DNA of 64,000 bases, taken from Siphonodentalium dalli (taxonomy: Eukaryota > Mollusca > Scaphopoda > Gadilida > Siphonodentaliidae). A program made the translations under genes and the position numbers. The stretch lies in NCBI GenBank assembly GCA_032622095.1, contig CP136061.1, positions 130,210,754 through 130,274,753 of the forward strand, read 5' to 3'. How positions within the stretch are numbered: position 1 is the stretch's first letter; each line of letters starts with the position of its first letter. The notes under the pieces are model-generated. The model was given only the letters and a program-made list of their open reading frames with translations, did not search any database and was not told the origin of the DNA. Shown here piece by piece: positions 12,101 to 27,100 of the stretch.

Positions 12101-15100
12101 GCATAACAATAACTTCATATGACAGTAGTACCGTAGTGCTACGAATAAAATCTCAGCCATGTCATAGATGTATGTCGATTAATAGCTACCTTGTATATAG
12201 GTCTAATGAACAATAGCTGCGATTATACACCAGCCGGTTCAGCAAGCCGGTCTGAACCGGTGGGCTTGTAAATTTCTGAGAAGGATCCAGGGATGTTTTT
12301 CTACCTGTTACAGGTTTGGGCGCTCAAACTCTGGAGACCCTGGGGATAGTAATTATTCAAGTTGGTTCTCCATTATTTCAACGAATTTTTCTATAATTCA
12401 ACAACTAAACATGAAAATCGGATAAGATATAGAGCCTTTATTTGCACCATCTCTGGATCCTCCCCAGGTAGTATTTCTCTTCTCGGGCAGGAACAGTTCA
12501 CGCTCCCCCGATTATGCCTCGGCATTAAATCAATTAGTGGGGAGGCGACCGGTGGCGATGCAGGGGTACTTGGGACCCCCAGGACATTTGGTCCCACACC
12601 GGCGCAAGCAGTTCTGTGTGCTGAAGTTGCCAAATCGCGTGCGAACGTAACGACACCGGCTGGGCGGCCTACGGCGACTTCGGCATAGGGCAGTGGCCCT
12701 ACCCATGAGGTAGCAAGTCCGGTCCCCCTGGTCACGATCTCTCTAAAGACACGGCCTTGCCTGCCTCTCAGCCGTCTTGGGGTTTCTGCTGCAATGGCCT
12801 CTACCCATCGTTCTGCTTGGACAGGACATTCAGCTTGGTCGGGACCACCTGCATTTGGGGGGGGCTCACCCCGGTCCGATGGCTCCACCTCCTTCCGGTT
12901 ATCAGAAGAAACCAGTTTTGGCTATGGGATTCTTCATTTCGACACTGGACTCCAAAATTGGAACTCAGTTTATCAGCCTTTTGCTCAAGCAGTTGGCCGT
13001 AGCTTAAAAATTCCATGGGAGGTATTTACACCTCAATTGAGCCATCGCCGGAGTGGGCCTCCCTCTAGTGTTTTGTCGTCCATTATGGACATTGCAGGTC
13101 GTTCCGACGCTAGGGCAGGGAGCGACATGCTATCCTTACACCCCAAGGCGTCTGAGGCTTTCGATGACGACCCGTCTGCGCACAATACGTCAGACTGTGG
13201 GTCATTTCGGTCGTCACAGTCTGGCATCGGTAAGACAGAAGCTGCGGATCGTGATTTCCTATCCACGGATTATCTCATCTATAGGCTTCTTCCTACTGAA
13301 CTATGAACTCTCAAGCCCTCCTGGCACGCCCTGCGCACTCGTACCACCGTCTTCAAAATGCATCGAGAACTCGATATATCTTACCTGTGATATACATTTC
13401 ATAGGTAAGGTACACGACCCGCGACTGACACACTGGTCAATAGACTTCACACATGAATGAAGCACATTTACATGGAAAGCATTTCTCTTGTCACGTGCCA
13501 CAACGACCCTGCCAATGGCCTGACCGACAGAGTACTCTCGTGTCCGGAATAAAAGTGCAGTCTGGAATATAGGTGCAGGGTTGAAAATCCGACCTAATGT
13601 AATACAAGTGCAGACTGGAATATAAGTACAGGGCGAAACAAATTTATTATTCTATTTACCAATAAACTATTTGGCATGGCCTATTGTGAGTTAATAATAT
13701 AACAGCAATCGTTAAAACCTGATACGTGGTGCAATATCAATATATTGTTACAGTATACTGACATTTACTCGGAATTTATAAACACCCTCTTAAGATTTGA
13801 AGTGGGGGGGGGGGGGCAAAATCGGCCTGTCAAGACATGTCTTCCAAAAAATGCACACAATTAATAAACGTGCAGACTGGAATAAGCCTTGTGCAGGGTG
13901 GAAAAATCTTCCAAAATTTTAATAAACGTGCATGTACGTTTATTACAGACACAAGAGTACATCTCATGGCTCTTCATACTCCTATTACCAATATCAATTT
14001 GATTATCTGGCACATGGTAATAAAATTAACAGGGCACTGCACGCCTATAGACAATAACGCGGGCAAAGACGTTTGCACTGTCCAGCTCAGCTTTCTAGGA
14101 AGCTCATTGACTAGCGTTATAGACCTTTCCTTGCAGGCAGGGGACCACCCAGTCCGAGTGGATCCCAACCCCATGGCACCAGACACCCGATCAAAAGGGC
14201 CTGAAACCATGCTGCCAACTCTGCGCGCTTCGGTATATGCCGGATTTGTCCTATCAACATTCGACAATAAAACAGGCAAAGACGTTTGCGCTGTCCAGCT
14301 CAGCTTTCGAGGAAGCTCATTGACTAGCCATCAGACCTTTCCTTGCAGGCAGGGACCAACCCATATGAGGGGATCCCAACCACATGGCACCAGCCGCCCA
14401 ATCATAAGGGCCTGAAACCATGCTGACAACTCTGCTCGCTTCGATCTATGCTGGATTTGTCCTACCGCTATGCTTAAAGTAATTGACCACCAATAGCGTA
14501 GTGTCACCCCGTTAATATGGCAGTACTATACCGCGGTATCCTCCAATACCACGGTACTGATAACGCTTGTTAACGCGAACAAGTATGTGTTCCATGAAAA
14601 TCACCGCGGTATTCAACAAAATTGATGCGGTGCCCGCTAGGGGGCCACGGTGTCGTTGTCGCACAGTACCGTAACTCCACGCCATGACCGTCTCGGTGCC
14701 ACTGCCGTTTGTTGCCGGTGTCGCCGTGGTCATGACCGGGGTGTCACCCCGTTTTTCTGGTCGGTTGCTTTGAGAATGGCGGTATTTCCTTAAACATGCC
14801 TTCAACAGGACCACTTAGGTCGGGGGAGCTCCTCTCTATCATGGCTCTTAAAATTCAATAAGTAACAACATTATAAAGTGATGTGTGTCCTTTACTAGGA
14901 GGATGATAATTTCATTTGTTTCCTAATCAGCGAGCCATTTTGGAGGGGGTCTTCCCCTAGTTTGCTGCATGCCTCACACTAACATACCTATCACACACCT
15001 AGGTCGTTCTGCTGCATGTTTGGGGGGGGGGAAAGTGACATGATGTTCTGGGCAGAGGCTCAGAACTGAATATTCCGTATGGTGACAATTTACCCGTGGT

Positions 15101-18100
15101 TATCATCTGATTACATTGTACATCATTTGAACTGATTTCAGTTGTCAAAGAGCCAAAGGGCCTTCTGCAATGATCTCATTGCTGACTTATAGATCACCTT
15201 GATATATATTTTTTATATCATTTTTATATATTTATATACGCGTAAGATTTGTATCACAGGATTTCTGTCGGATATCTTGTGATGCATAGGTACCTCAGAG
15301 ACATGTGATCAGTAGAAGAAAAACAAGGAAGCTGTTCTAAGAACGACAGGGGGCATGACCACCTTGCAAGATGCGGTGGTGGGGGCTCCCTCTGTTCAGA
15401 TGGCTTGACTCCATTATCGTTGTACAAACTGTTTGGCCTAATGGGTTCTCAACTCAATCCCTGTGCCACAAATTTGGCATCAGGTTCTCTGGCTTTTTCT
15501 TTGGCGAATAGCAGTTAGTTAACTTTGGTTGTCTCGCCATCGTCGGAGTGGGCCTCCGTCTTTGCAGGTCGTTCTGTCGCTAAGGCGGAGAGTGAGTTAG
15601 TCTCCTTCCTTCATGATCCTGCATCATGGGACCTTGACAGGTGGGACCTTAGAACAGACAGCTGAAGAAGACGACACAGAGAAGAACGAAGAGTTTCTTC
15701 TTCCGTTATACTTGCTCGGTTCGCTCGCAACTATGCATTGGATGGCACCTCATGGGATGTTTGTTTCAAAACAAGGGGGGCGGTACACATTTGAGCAATA
15801 TAGCACTCTAACTATATGAGTTATTTCATGTAAATAATCCTAACAGATTCATTAAAGTGTTCATATATGGTACAATCTGTTTTAGAACCTTTACTCAAAA
15901 TTTGGCTATTAACTTTATTGCTCGTGCCTCCTCCTGGGCTTGCATTCTAATCCATATAGTTCAGTGTGAGGGCTTCCTTTGGCGGAAATATGATATTTTT
16001 AAAAATATAATATATATTTCCTTAAAGAAAGCCTGAACACTGAACTATCATTGGGCCCTCCCATGGCAGTGCCATTCCCAACCCCGCGACTCGCCAATCT
16101 TCTGATTGAGTTGAAAATAAACTGGCTAATTCAATCTGTACAGTGAATTATATTGGGACTGCGCATGCGTGACTGATTCCGAGGCAAGCCATTGAAGAGT
16201 GAAGACCGTGAGTGACCGTAGGCGACCGACCAAAAAGTTAACCCCTTTTCTGCTATGGTTTACAAACGCAGGACATCTATCCATATAGTTCAGTGTTCAG
16301 GCTTTCTTTAAGGAAATATATATTATATTTTTAAAAATATCATATCCGGTTAATGAGTCTAAGATCACCTCTAGATGGGAGCTATCAAATTTGAAAAATT
16401 TTCTATAAAAACATGGCTACCGCCGATCATCATCAAACTTTGTATGGCTCCACAGGGTGACCTCTATCCGTCTAGCCGGCCGTCCGGATAGATGTGTCTC
16501 AACCAACAGTTGTTGGATCTCAATGAAATTTGGTATGGATGTTCACTATTATGAGGTTTGTTCGTCTTTTCCGTTTTATCTGGAAACGTTTGTTTTTTTG
16601 TCCGCCCGAGCAGATATCTCTACAACCGGTTGTCGGATACCATGAAATTTGGTATGGATGTTCTCTACTATGAGGACATTCAAAGGAGTGTTCGAACATT
16701 TTATTCGGTTTTCTGTTCTAGAGTTTTTCATCTTTCTTTGTTCTTATTGACATTATCAATAACTCTCCGACAACGAGATTTTGCATGTCAAAACCATAAA
16801 AATTATTGTTGCAACAGCATTACCGATCAAAGTCTAAAAAATCCAAACAAGAAATCAAAGTAACGGTAGTAAATGCATTGATAATTTTCTGAAAAACAAA
16901 TTTAGACTTAAATATTTTTATAACTTTTGTTGACATATCACTGTGGCAGTAATGTTTACATAACAATGGTTTCAACATGTGAAATATCGGATAATTATTT
17001 ATAGTCAATATAATAAGTTGATCTATTTCCCCATGTTCTTCTATCTTGGAGATGATCAATTTACAGATTTCTATGATTTCTCACATCTACCCACTAAGAA
17101 GACCTCACATCCCTTTAAAGGTGTACTGTACACTAAATCCGGCCATTTTTAGGACCATCTCCTTTTACACTCAACAGAATATATGCAACAAATGAATGAA
17201 TTGAGCTATGGATTATTGCAAAATACACTCATGTGCTCTATGAACGATTCAAACAACATGTTAATTATAATGAATTTATGACTCCAGTCATAGATTCAAT
17301 TTTAATTATACTTACCATGTAGTTTTACATCATTCATAAAGTAAATTGTTGCATATATTCTGTTGAGTATAAAAGGAGATGGTCCCATAAATGGCAGGAT
17401 TTAGAGTACAGCACCCCTTTAAGGTTGCATGCAATTTACAACAGCTTAAAGATCAGAATTGAGATTTGGACATTCCAACTACAGGGATATCTCAAATATA
17501 TGGATGTTAAGGCTTTAAAAAATCAATTCAAATCTCTTTTCAGATTGTCTTCTGCCAAGTTTCCGTCTGACTTTTTCACACATGTGTTTGTTGATGAGGC
17601 CGGTCAGGCTTTTGAACCAGAGTGTCTTACCGCTATTGCTGGCATCATGAAAACTACAGGCAGGGAGAAGAATAGTGGCCAGTTTGTCCTGTCTGGTGAT
17701 CCAAAACAACTTGGACCAATTATCAGATCTCCATTTGCTGATAAATATGGTCTCGGTAAGCAGAATAAGTAACCCTATCATGCCCAAAATAATTTTCTCT
17801 CCAGTGCAAACACTGCCTATCATGTATCAAGTGTTCAAACTGTCAATTGCAAGAGGTTTTGTGTTTTTGTGCTCACCCTCTTTCAGGGTTAGATCCCAAA
17901 ATTGCATTTGGAATTTACAAAAATATCAAGAGAGATTGGGGGGGGGGGGGGGTCATTTTGTTCTTATTTTTATGGCCACCAACACTTCAATTTAAGAATT
18001 TCAAGTTGTATTACTTCAAAACTTAACACAATTACTGACATTAATGCCTTAATGTGAGCTAATCATAATTTAGGACATAAACGAAAAGTAAGGCCGTCAG

Positions 18101-21100
18101 CACATTTCCTCTTTTTGCCTGTTTACTCTGCTTACATTTATGAGATAAACATACTTTGTGAATGATCATAAACTGTTTTCATGTTCGATATCTAAACAGG
18201 GTTCGTTTATCTCCACTTTAACTCAATCCACCAAAAAATTAAAAGAAAAGCACTTTTATCGACATTACACACTCTAATGTGAAATATCCTTTTTTCGGTG
18301 ATCAATTCTCTGGGCACGTTTCAGGGACAAATATTCTTGTTTTGACAATTGTTTTTGAACCACCATATTTTTTTAGTTTAGCAACTCTTTAATAATATAA
18401 TATAATAAAGGTTTGTTTTAATTACTATAGGTCTATCCATGCTTGAAAGACTTATGAAAATTAAAGGTGTATACACACGTAATGAGGAAACCGGAAAGTA
18501 TGACAATAGAATAATAACTAAACTGATCAACAACTACCGATCTCACCCAGCTATACTGGACATTCCAAATGAGAAATTCTACGATAATGAGCTGAAAACT
18601 TGTGCCAATAAAGCTGAGAGGGAGAGCTTTGTTTCATGGGAAAATCTGCCACAAAAAGACTTCCCAGTGATATTTCATAGTGTTTTTGGTGAAGACATGC
18701 GAGAAGAAAAAAGTCCGTCCTTTTTCAATCCAGAGGAAGCCAGTGTTGTGTTGGATTACGTCATTAAAATTATGCATGGTCCAATTCGAGTTGATCCAAA
18801 AGAAATAGGCATCATCACACCATATCGAAAGCAGGTATTCATCCTTTATTAACGTTATGTGTTTATTATGTTAGATAAAAATTTAACATAAGATACACAG
18901 AATTTTGTGGAACTCAATGGGACAGGTAGTATTAATGAGTTTGCAATGGAAATTAGCTGGAATTAACTTATATTTTTGTAATTAGACTCTTATTATTACA
19001 GCTCTTATAAAAACACATGTGAGCTGCAGCTAAACACTTACTAGTATCACAATTGCCCAGGATAAAACAAAGCAGACAGTGACTTGCTCTAGGTCGATCA
19101 TGTATTCTCCCTGGTGATGCATGACATACTTACCAAAGCTCTAACACTTGCTCAATTTGATCATGTAATCTCCCTGGTGATGCATGACATAATTACCTTG
19201 CTCTAACACTGGCTCTAGGTTGATCATGTATTCTCCCTAGAGACACATGACATAATTACAGTAATGCCCTAAATGATTGACTCCTTAAACACAGCAGAAT
19301 TATGGGTAACTTTTCAGGATTTAGTCGGAAATATGGCTTGTTGCCAGTATCTCAGTGAGAGCTTTCGGATGAATGGCAACAAGCCATATTTCCGACTAAA
19401 TCCTGAAAAGTTACCCATAATTCTGCTGTGGTTAAGGAGTCAATTATTTAGGGCATTACTGTATGTTGCTAAAGGCGACATAACGAAAATTTCAAACAAC
19501 GAATGTCAATCAAAAACATTGTCGTACAAAACGACGTATTTTATCGCACCGGGTTATAGATGCGTAACCTTAAACCAAAAATTTGGTACAAACATAATCA
19601 TGTTTGATCACGAGATCTTTCACTCGTATCTATCACTACACCATACCGCATGACAGTTCAGATAAGTAAGCTATACACTGATATTGCGGAGTACTTAGAC
19701 GAAAATAAAACATAATTATAAAGTATAAGTATTTTTGGCAGTATTGCTATTTAGTCAGCGAACGGGGATAATTGGAAGAGCAGAATAATGGGAACTATAT
19801 CTTTGGCCGGGGAATGCGCGCAGTTATACTGTGTTAAACATTCTTTCCAATAATGTATTTGTTGAGGACAGTCGCTTGTGTTGACAACCCTCCATCCCTC
19901 CCTGTTTTTGTTTTGTTTTGGGACATACACGTTCGATTGGCGTCTCCCCCTTTTGGCTTACTCTGTATAGGCGGTTATTGTGCCTCAAAAAATTGTCACC
20001 CACTTGTTTGTATTGGTTACTACTACATTTATTGTATCGGCTTCCTGTAAATAATTATGATTTTCTGAACAGGTAGCTATAAACGCATTCCAGTTGTTGT
20101 CTTTCACTGTAACCCTGTGGGATAAAGAGTAATATAACTTTTGTTTGTGCTTGGGGTATGTAACAGATATATAGAGCTGCACTGTTGTTTTGGGTTAGTG
20201 ATTATCACATGAGAGCGCAAAACTAAGCTGTACTAGGTTCCAAATCTAATTTTTTTGTACTACTTTTGTTTTACCAGATTCAGAAAATCAAGCTAATGCT
20301 TAAGAAGAATAAGTATGATGATATACAGGTTGGATCAGTGGAAGAGTTTCAAGGTCAAGAAAGACGAGTGATAATTGTGTCAACTGTACGAACCAATCCA
20401 CAGTATTTATCTCTGGATGAACGAATGAGAATAGGCTTTCTGAGAAACCCAAAGGTTGGACATCTTGCTTAACCCTTGCTTTACTGAATGTATTCTCCCA
20501 TACAGTTATAAAAGTATAATTGGAATAGTCTATTATTCACCTGAAGGGATCTCAAGGAAATATAAGCGGAAGACAGATTAACAAACAGATAATATGAACA
20601 GATTAACAAGCAGATAATACAAGAGCAGAATTTATCCTATTGGTGCAATTATTTTGTACTGTATCTATAATTTTGTCAACTCATGACATGATATTTATCC
20701 ATCGCAATTTCTCTTCCCTCCAGCGTTTCCCGTGAAAATTCCCAAACAGTCAAATATACCCTGTGGGATCACATGATTACGACTTGATAAATTTATGATA
20801 TACAGCATCATGTTATTGTTGTGTTATGGCAGAGTATATTTTGGCAATACAAAACCATTTCACCATTATAATCGATTCAACCATGTACTAATGAAAAACT
20901 TTAGATTACGTTTTTTCTATGCAAATATTTTGATGTTACAGGGTTGCATCATATAATAATTACTCAAGTATTTTGATGTTATGGGTTCAAAGGGTTTTGG
21001 TTGTTAAATCCGTCTCCTTTGATTATATTTTGTGGTGTAGTATTTTATTGTGAAGCAAGTTCATTTTCGGAGTATCAAGTTATCATTTGAGCATGCAATC

Positions 21101-24100
21101 TTATGAAATATCACCCTCTTTTATACCCCCTCCCTCAATAAAGTTGTGGGGGGTGTATTCTGGAATCAGCTTGTCTGTCTATTTGTGGATGCAATGCAAC
21201 GCCATGGAAAATGCCTGCATGACAAGTAAATTATACATCAAATAGAAACATATTTTTCATGCTGATTTAAATATGCTATATAATATATTTGTATGTACCA
21301 GAAATTTGAATGATTGTAACTCAATTCATGTTCCTATTTCAGAGGTTTAATGTGACCTTGACCCGAGCTAAAGCCTTGTTGATTGTGATTGGTGATCCAC
21401 TGACCTTGTCCCGAGATCATCACTGGGAAAGGTTAGTTCATCTCTGCATTTCCTGTATAGCTTTGGTGCATATTTCATAAACAATATGGCAGGTCAACGA
21501 ATGAGCACAAAAATTGGAAATACACCTGTAAAATGATATGCTTCAATTGTCGATAGCACCATGCCTTATATTAAGCGTTTCTCCATCCGTTATATGTAAC
21601 ATGAGATTTTATTTCAAGACTTGTGTTTTTATCTGTTTTAAATTTAAAAACCTATTACTTTACAAACAGTTAGCCACGATATTCTGTATTTCATGATATA
21701 ACTAAATATCGAACAAAATATGAAGCTTCAGTACACACATGTAGATAACTTCAAAATGAACATCACATTGCAATGTTAAAAGATTATGTATCTGCTATGA
21801 GACTAGTCAAAAATCTCTTTACCCAATGTTTGAATCACCAGCAAATAGAGTATGATATTTATCTTCGAATAATGTAATTGTAAAACACAGGCATCATGAA
21901 ACCCAGCCCAGTAATTCATCTAAAATAATACAATGTCAAATAATTATGAGAGCATATAATTGTGAACACTCTTTAATATTGTTTACTATTGGACGACTAT
22001 GACAAATAGGTTCTTTGTAATAGCCTAGGAGAGCCCATTTGACTTTTCAAGTACCTAACAAAAAGTCATAACCTGAAAAAAAAACTCTTTTTTCTTTTGA
22101 TGAATGATAGCTGACTGCCAAACTATTTGATAAATAGTTTCATAGGTTTGATCTGATTTACTAATAATCTGGCTGGAGATTAATAATTATCTTAACTTTG
22201 GATTTAATTTGTGTTGGAGTAAGAGTACAACTGAGTTTGACTGACGTATTCCTGCAATGAATGGGCGGTACCTACAGAGTATATGTTGGAGTATAATTGA
22301 TGTGAGAAAGCGGGAATCTGGGAGTGTGTGATAGCCGTCATGAGATGAGAATAAAATACTGTATACTTTAACAGACGGCTTGGTCGGAATGGAAAGCTCG
22401 TTTTTCCCGATACAGGACTGCTTCTAAGTTGGACGCAGAGAGCGGGGAAAGTGCAAGTCTCATCGTTGATCTATTCGATGGGACGTGAGGCAGAGAACAT
22501 TTTTCAATCGTTTACTTTAACAAATAGGGAAAAAGATACTTTCGATATTGTATTATCAAAGTTTGATGCACACTTCATTCCGAAACGGAATATTATTCAT
22601 GAACGGGCTAGATTCTACAATCAGTTAGGTGAATCTGTGGAACAATATATTCGAAGTTTGTATGAACTTTCGGAGCATTGTGATTTCAAGGACAGACAAT
22701 CTGAACATATCCGGGACTGGATAGTGATCGGGATTGTAGACAAAGAACTGTCGGAGAGAATGCAGTTGGAGGCCGACTTAACCCTGGACAACGCTGTAGC
22801 GATGACTCGCCAAAGTGAACTCGTGAAGGGTCAGATCACAAAGATTTGTCAAGAAATATAGAGGAAGTGCGTGGTAAATACCAGAAATCGAAACCGTTTG
22901 TTCGCACTCAGAGACAGGCAGATAATAAATACTATCCTCAGCATGGAAATCAACCTGGTAATAAACGGTGTGGTTCGTGTAATCGGTTTCACGGAAAGGA
23001 TCTAGTTTGCGCGGCAAAAGAAACTTACTCGAAATTGAAAAACAAGCCCAAACTTAAGCCAGTGTCTTCTGTCTTGAAGAGTCCCGGGGGTGAGGTTATT
23101 TGTCGAGGCCAGTTTACCGCGGAGGTTTTCCGGGAGGGTAAACGTTACACATTCAGGGTTTTTGTAGTGAAAGGAGACCACCAGAGTAATTTGCTTGGTA
23201 GGGGTGCTGCTCCCACATTAAGCCTTGTGAAACGAGGTATTTGGTACTAGTGGGTTGGTGAACTGCTCTCCTGTGAGGATTAAACTAGAACCCGGTGCCA
23301 TACCATATAGCGTAGCCACACCCCGCCGGATTCCATTTCCGCTGATGGAAAAGGTGAAGGAAGGAAGAACTTGATCGTCTGGTTAAAACTAAGGTAATTA
23401 TTCCAGTTACTGAGCCGACTGATTGGTGCACTCCCATGGTTCCAGTTTTGAAACCGTCAGGTAAGGTTCGAATATGTGTTGACGTTAAACGTCTTAATGA
23501 GTCAATCAAAAGGGAAAGGTACATGATGCCAAATCTGGATGACATCTCACCTAAGCTGGTAGGTATGACTGTTTTCAGCTGTCTAGACGCAAGCGGAGGT
23601 TTTACTCAGATTCCTCTGGATCCAGACAGCGTCCCCTTGACGACATTCATCAGTCCCTTCGGTAGGTTCGCTTGGCGTCGCGTCCCCCAGGGAATCATGT
23701 CGGCGTCAGAAATTTTTCAGCACAAGATGGTCGAAATGCTCGCTAGCTTGGAAGGGGTGGATTGTCTTATAGACGACTGCATCGTATACAGTAAGGATCA
23801 AAGTCAACACGACGAACACCTGGCCAAGGTGATGGAGCGTATGAAAGAATCAGGGTTAAAGCTGAACAGAGAAAAATGTGAGTTTAGTAAATCTCAGATA
23901 AAATTCTTTGGGCACATTTTAGATAAAGTTGGGATTACCCCAAATCCAGAGCGAGTTCAAGCAGTTATGGATTTGAAGCTGCCGGAAACGGTTTCTGAGC
24001 TGCAAAGAATGCTGGCAATGATAAACTACTTGGGCAGGTATGTTCCAAATTTGTCTAACATGCTGGCTCCAGTCACTAATCTTTTAAAAGGTGAGATTGC

Positions 24101-27100
24101 GTGGTTCTGGGGACCCGAACAGGAGAGAGCATTCGAAGCGGTGAAACTAAAATTAACTACCGCTCTGACATTAACTTACTATGACCAGAGTAAACCTGTG
24201 GAGGTGAGTGCGGACTCCTCAAGCTATGGTCTGGGTGGAGCTCTTTTCATCAAAATTGGGTCCAAGTTAGCGCCAGTGGCTTTTTGCTCACGAACGCTGA
24301 CTAATTCGGAACAAAAGTGGGCTCAGATCGAGAAAGAATGCTTAGCCGGAGTTTGGGCATGTGAAAAATTCGCCAGGTATCTTGTCGGCTTGCCTTCATT
24401 TACCTTACTAACGGATCATAGGCCGTTAGTACCAATTATCAATAAGACTGATATCGATAAAGCCCCACTTCGATGTCAGCGATTGCTATTGAGGCTCAGG
24501 CGATTTAGCGCAAAGCAGAGTATGTTCCGGGCAAAGACATGGCCGTGTCTGATTGTCTCTCGAGAGCGCCTGTTATGACCGAAAATTGTGAGATCGATGA
24601 ATGCATGGAAGAGGTAAAATGTGAATTCTATTCAACAAAATTTGCCTGTCAATGACTTGATGTTAACACGAATAAAGGAATCTGTTGCGAAAGACATTGA
24701 CATTCAGGGAGTTATTCGCCTTGTAACTGACGGTACGGTTGGCCAGAAAGTGCGAAAACTGTGCCAAAATCACTTCGAGGATACTTCACTGTATGCGGTG
24801 AACTCTCGTTTGCGACCGAACTACTCATGTATCGTCAGAGGATCGTTATTCCACATGACATGCGAGCTGAAGTTCTCACAAACCTGCACAGCGGGCATCA
24901 AGGAGTTACAAAATGTAAGGACCGTGCAGCCACGTGCGTATGGTGGCCAGACATTAACTCACAAATTAAAACCCTCGTGGAAACATGTGCCGATTGTCAG
25001 AAACACAAACCAGCACAACAAAAGGAACCATTGATAACAAACCAACTACCGAACCTACCATGGCAGAAAATTGGAGCAGATGTGTGCTACGTGGGAGGCA
25101 AGATATATCTCGTCGTCATTGACTATTTTTCTCGTTACCTAGAAATAGCAATGGTAACCAACGAGTCATCAAGCCAAATCATTGGGCGACTGCAGAACAT
25201 GTTTTCTCATTGGGGTAACCCCCAAATACTAAGGACAGACAACGCCAGTTATTTCACATCGAAAGAATTCAAGGACTTTATCAATTCCCGATCAATTCAA
25301 CTCATTACATCATCCCACCATTTCCCTCAATCGAGTGGAGAATCGGAAAGTGGTGTTAAACTGGCAAAACATATACTAATTCAGAAGGACATCTTCACTG
25401 CATTTGTGGCTTATTGAACAACGCCACTCAAATCAACTGGATTTACACCTTGTCAACTCATTATGGGACGTAACATTCGCACAAACATCCCATGTGCACC
25501 AGAAACATTAATACCTATGTGACCTTCTCTTGAAAAAGTTAAAGAGAGAGATAAGCAATACAAGGAAAGTTACAAACGAACAGGGGCATCACCATTGCCC
25601 GAATTACATCCAGGTGACAAGGTTCGCATTCACACCGTGAACGATAAACAATGGAGCGAGCCGGGTGTAATCAGCTATAATGTATCCACACCAGAGACAC
25701 ATGGTAGGAGTTATCTTGTTAAAACAAATAAAGGAATTCTGAGGCGAAACCGCAGGCATCTGCAACAAATACCTAACAATGGAAGTGACTCTGATGGAAA
25801 TGACTCTGATCAAAACAGCGATAACGGAACTTTGAGTCGAACCAGAAGTGGTAGATTGGTGTCAATAGTCGGGGAGCCAATAAGGTCCACCTGCACCCCC
25901 CCCCCCCCCCCCCCCCCCAATGGCCGCCGAAAAATGACGTCATATGCACGAAAATAGGAAATTTAATTAATATTTCACCATATCTTCCATTTTTCTTCAT
26001 ATTAATCATTAGTAAATGGCAATGTTTTTGAGACAGTCACCAAGCGTGATATTATAGCGTCATTTTAAGACATTTGCCATTGACGAGGGTTCAGTAATAG
26101 ATACAGAAAGAGGATTTGAAAAATAGGGGTGAAATTTTCGATTTTTTTTGCAAGACGATTTTGCTGTATTTAATCGTTGTAATAGATCGGTTGTTAGCAA
26201 AATACACAGACAAAATGTATGCCATTTTGTTGGTATGATGTCCTTCTTCAAAATGAAGGCAAATAATTTCGAAAAAAAATCAAAATGGCCGCCGAAAAAT
26301 GACGTCATATGCACGAAAATAGGAAATTTAATTAATATCTCACCATATCTTCCATTTTTCTTCACATTAATCCTAGTAAATGGCAATGTATTTGAGACAG
26401 GCATCAAGCGTGATATTATAGCGTCATTTTAAGACATTTGCCATTGACGAGGGTTCAGTAATAGATACAGAAAGAGGATTTGAAAAAGAGGGGTGAAATT
26501 TTCGATTTTTTTGCAAGACGGTCTTGATAGTCCACACATGATGTTAATATAGAATGTCAACAACTATGTGCTTTATTTTATTGGACGGATGTTTTACTTC
26601 AATGGGAATGAAATTGGTGTAGAACATTTCCAAAATGGCCGCCGAAAATATGAAAAATGGTAAATATTGTCCCAGGGTGTCCTGCAATGGCTTACAAGTT
26701 GTGGTTGATATATACAATTGGCTAATCTGTATTATATACATTGAATACTTACATGTCTGATGCACCATGGATCATTGTTTCTATTGTCACCACTGACATC
26801 ACCAGAAATATTGGATATTTCTCTCACAAACTTGACATAAATATCGGCAAAAATTGGACAATTTGACAATTTTTTTAAGTAAAATGCAACTATCATTGGT
26901 ATCAAAGGTATTTATTGTTTTGGTCTATCTTAAATGTGTCACACTACGGTGTTTATAGACCAAATTGCTCAAGATGGCTTCCAAAATGGCAACCAAATTT
27001 GTAAAAAGTTATTTTTTTTACATATATCCCGAACATTATTCTCTGCGTTATCCGACAAGGTATTAAATTGTGACTCACTTGGTCATTATAAGTGTTAGTT

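Larger units (their letters stand above)
11274..16345 (+). mobile_element. DIRS-like element A (about 5.07 kb) with inverted terminal repeats and internal complementary region
   Basis: The left repeat 11274-11482 is the reverse complement of 16112-16302, nearly perfect over some 185 bp. The right copy has an extra AT-rich outer end. At 15951-16049 lies a segment that reads first the complement of the left outer end and then the complement of the right outer end, as if copied from a circle junction. Inverted repeats plus this internal complementary region define DIRS-type tyrosine-recombinase retrotransposons. No target duplication is seen beyond a shared ATAT, as expected for that mechanism. 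Complete DIRS elements encode Gag, reverse transcriptase/RNase H and a tyrosine recombinase; here only gag-like fragments are visible, so the copy is non-autonomous. Confidence 0.82.

Noticed and set aside
12391-12888. 165-codon open frame on the minus strand
   Set aside because: It overlaps the GC-rich gag-like region on the other strand, has no recognisable motif, and low stop density follows from base composition.
13837-14415. 192-codon plus-strand frame
   Set aside because: It spans the two-copy 213-bp repeat and non-coding repeats of the DIRS-like element; the repeated amino acid segments simply reflect the DNA duplication.
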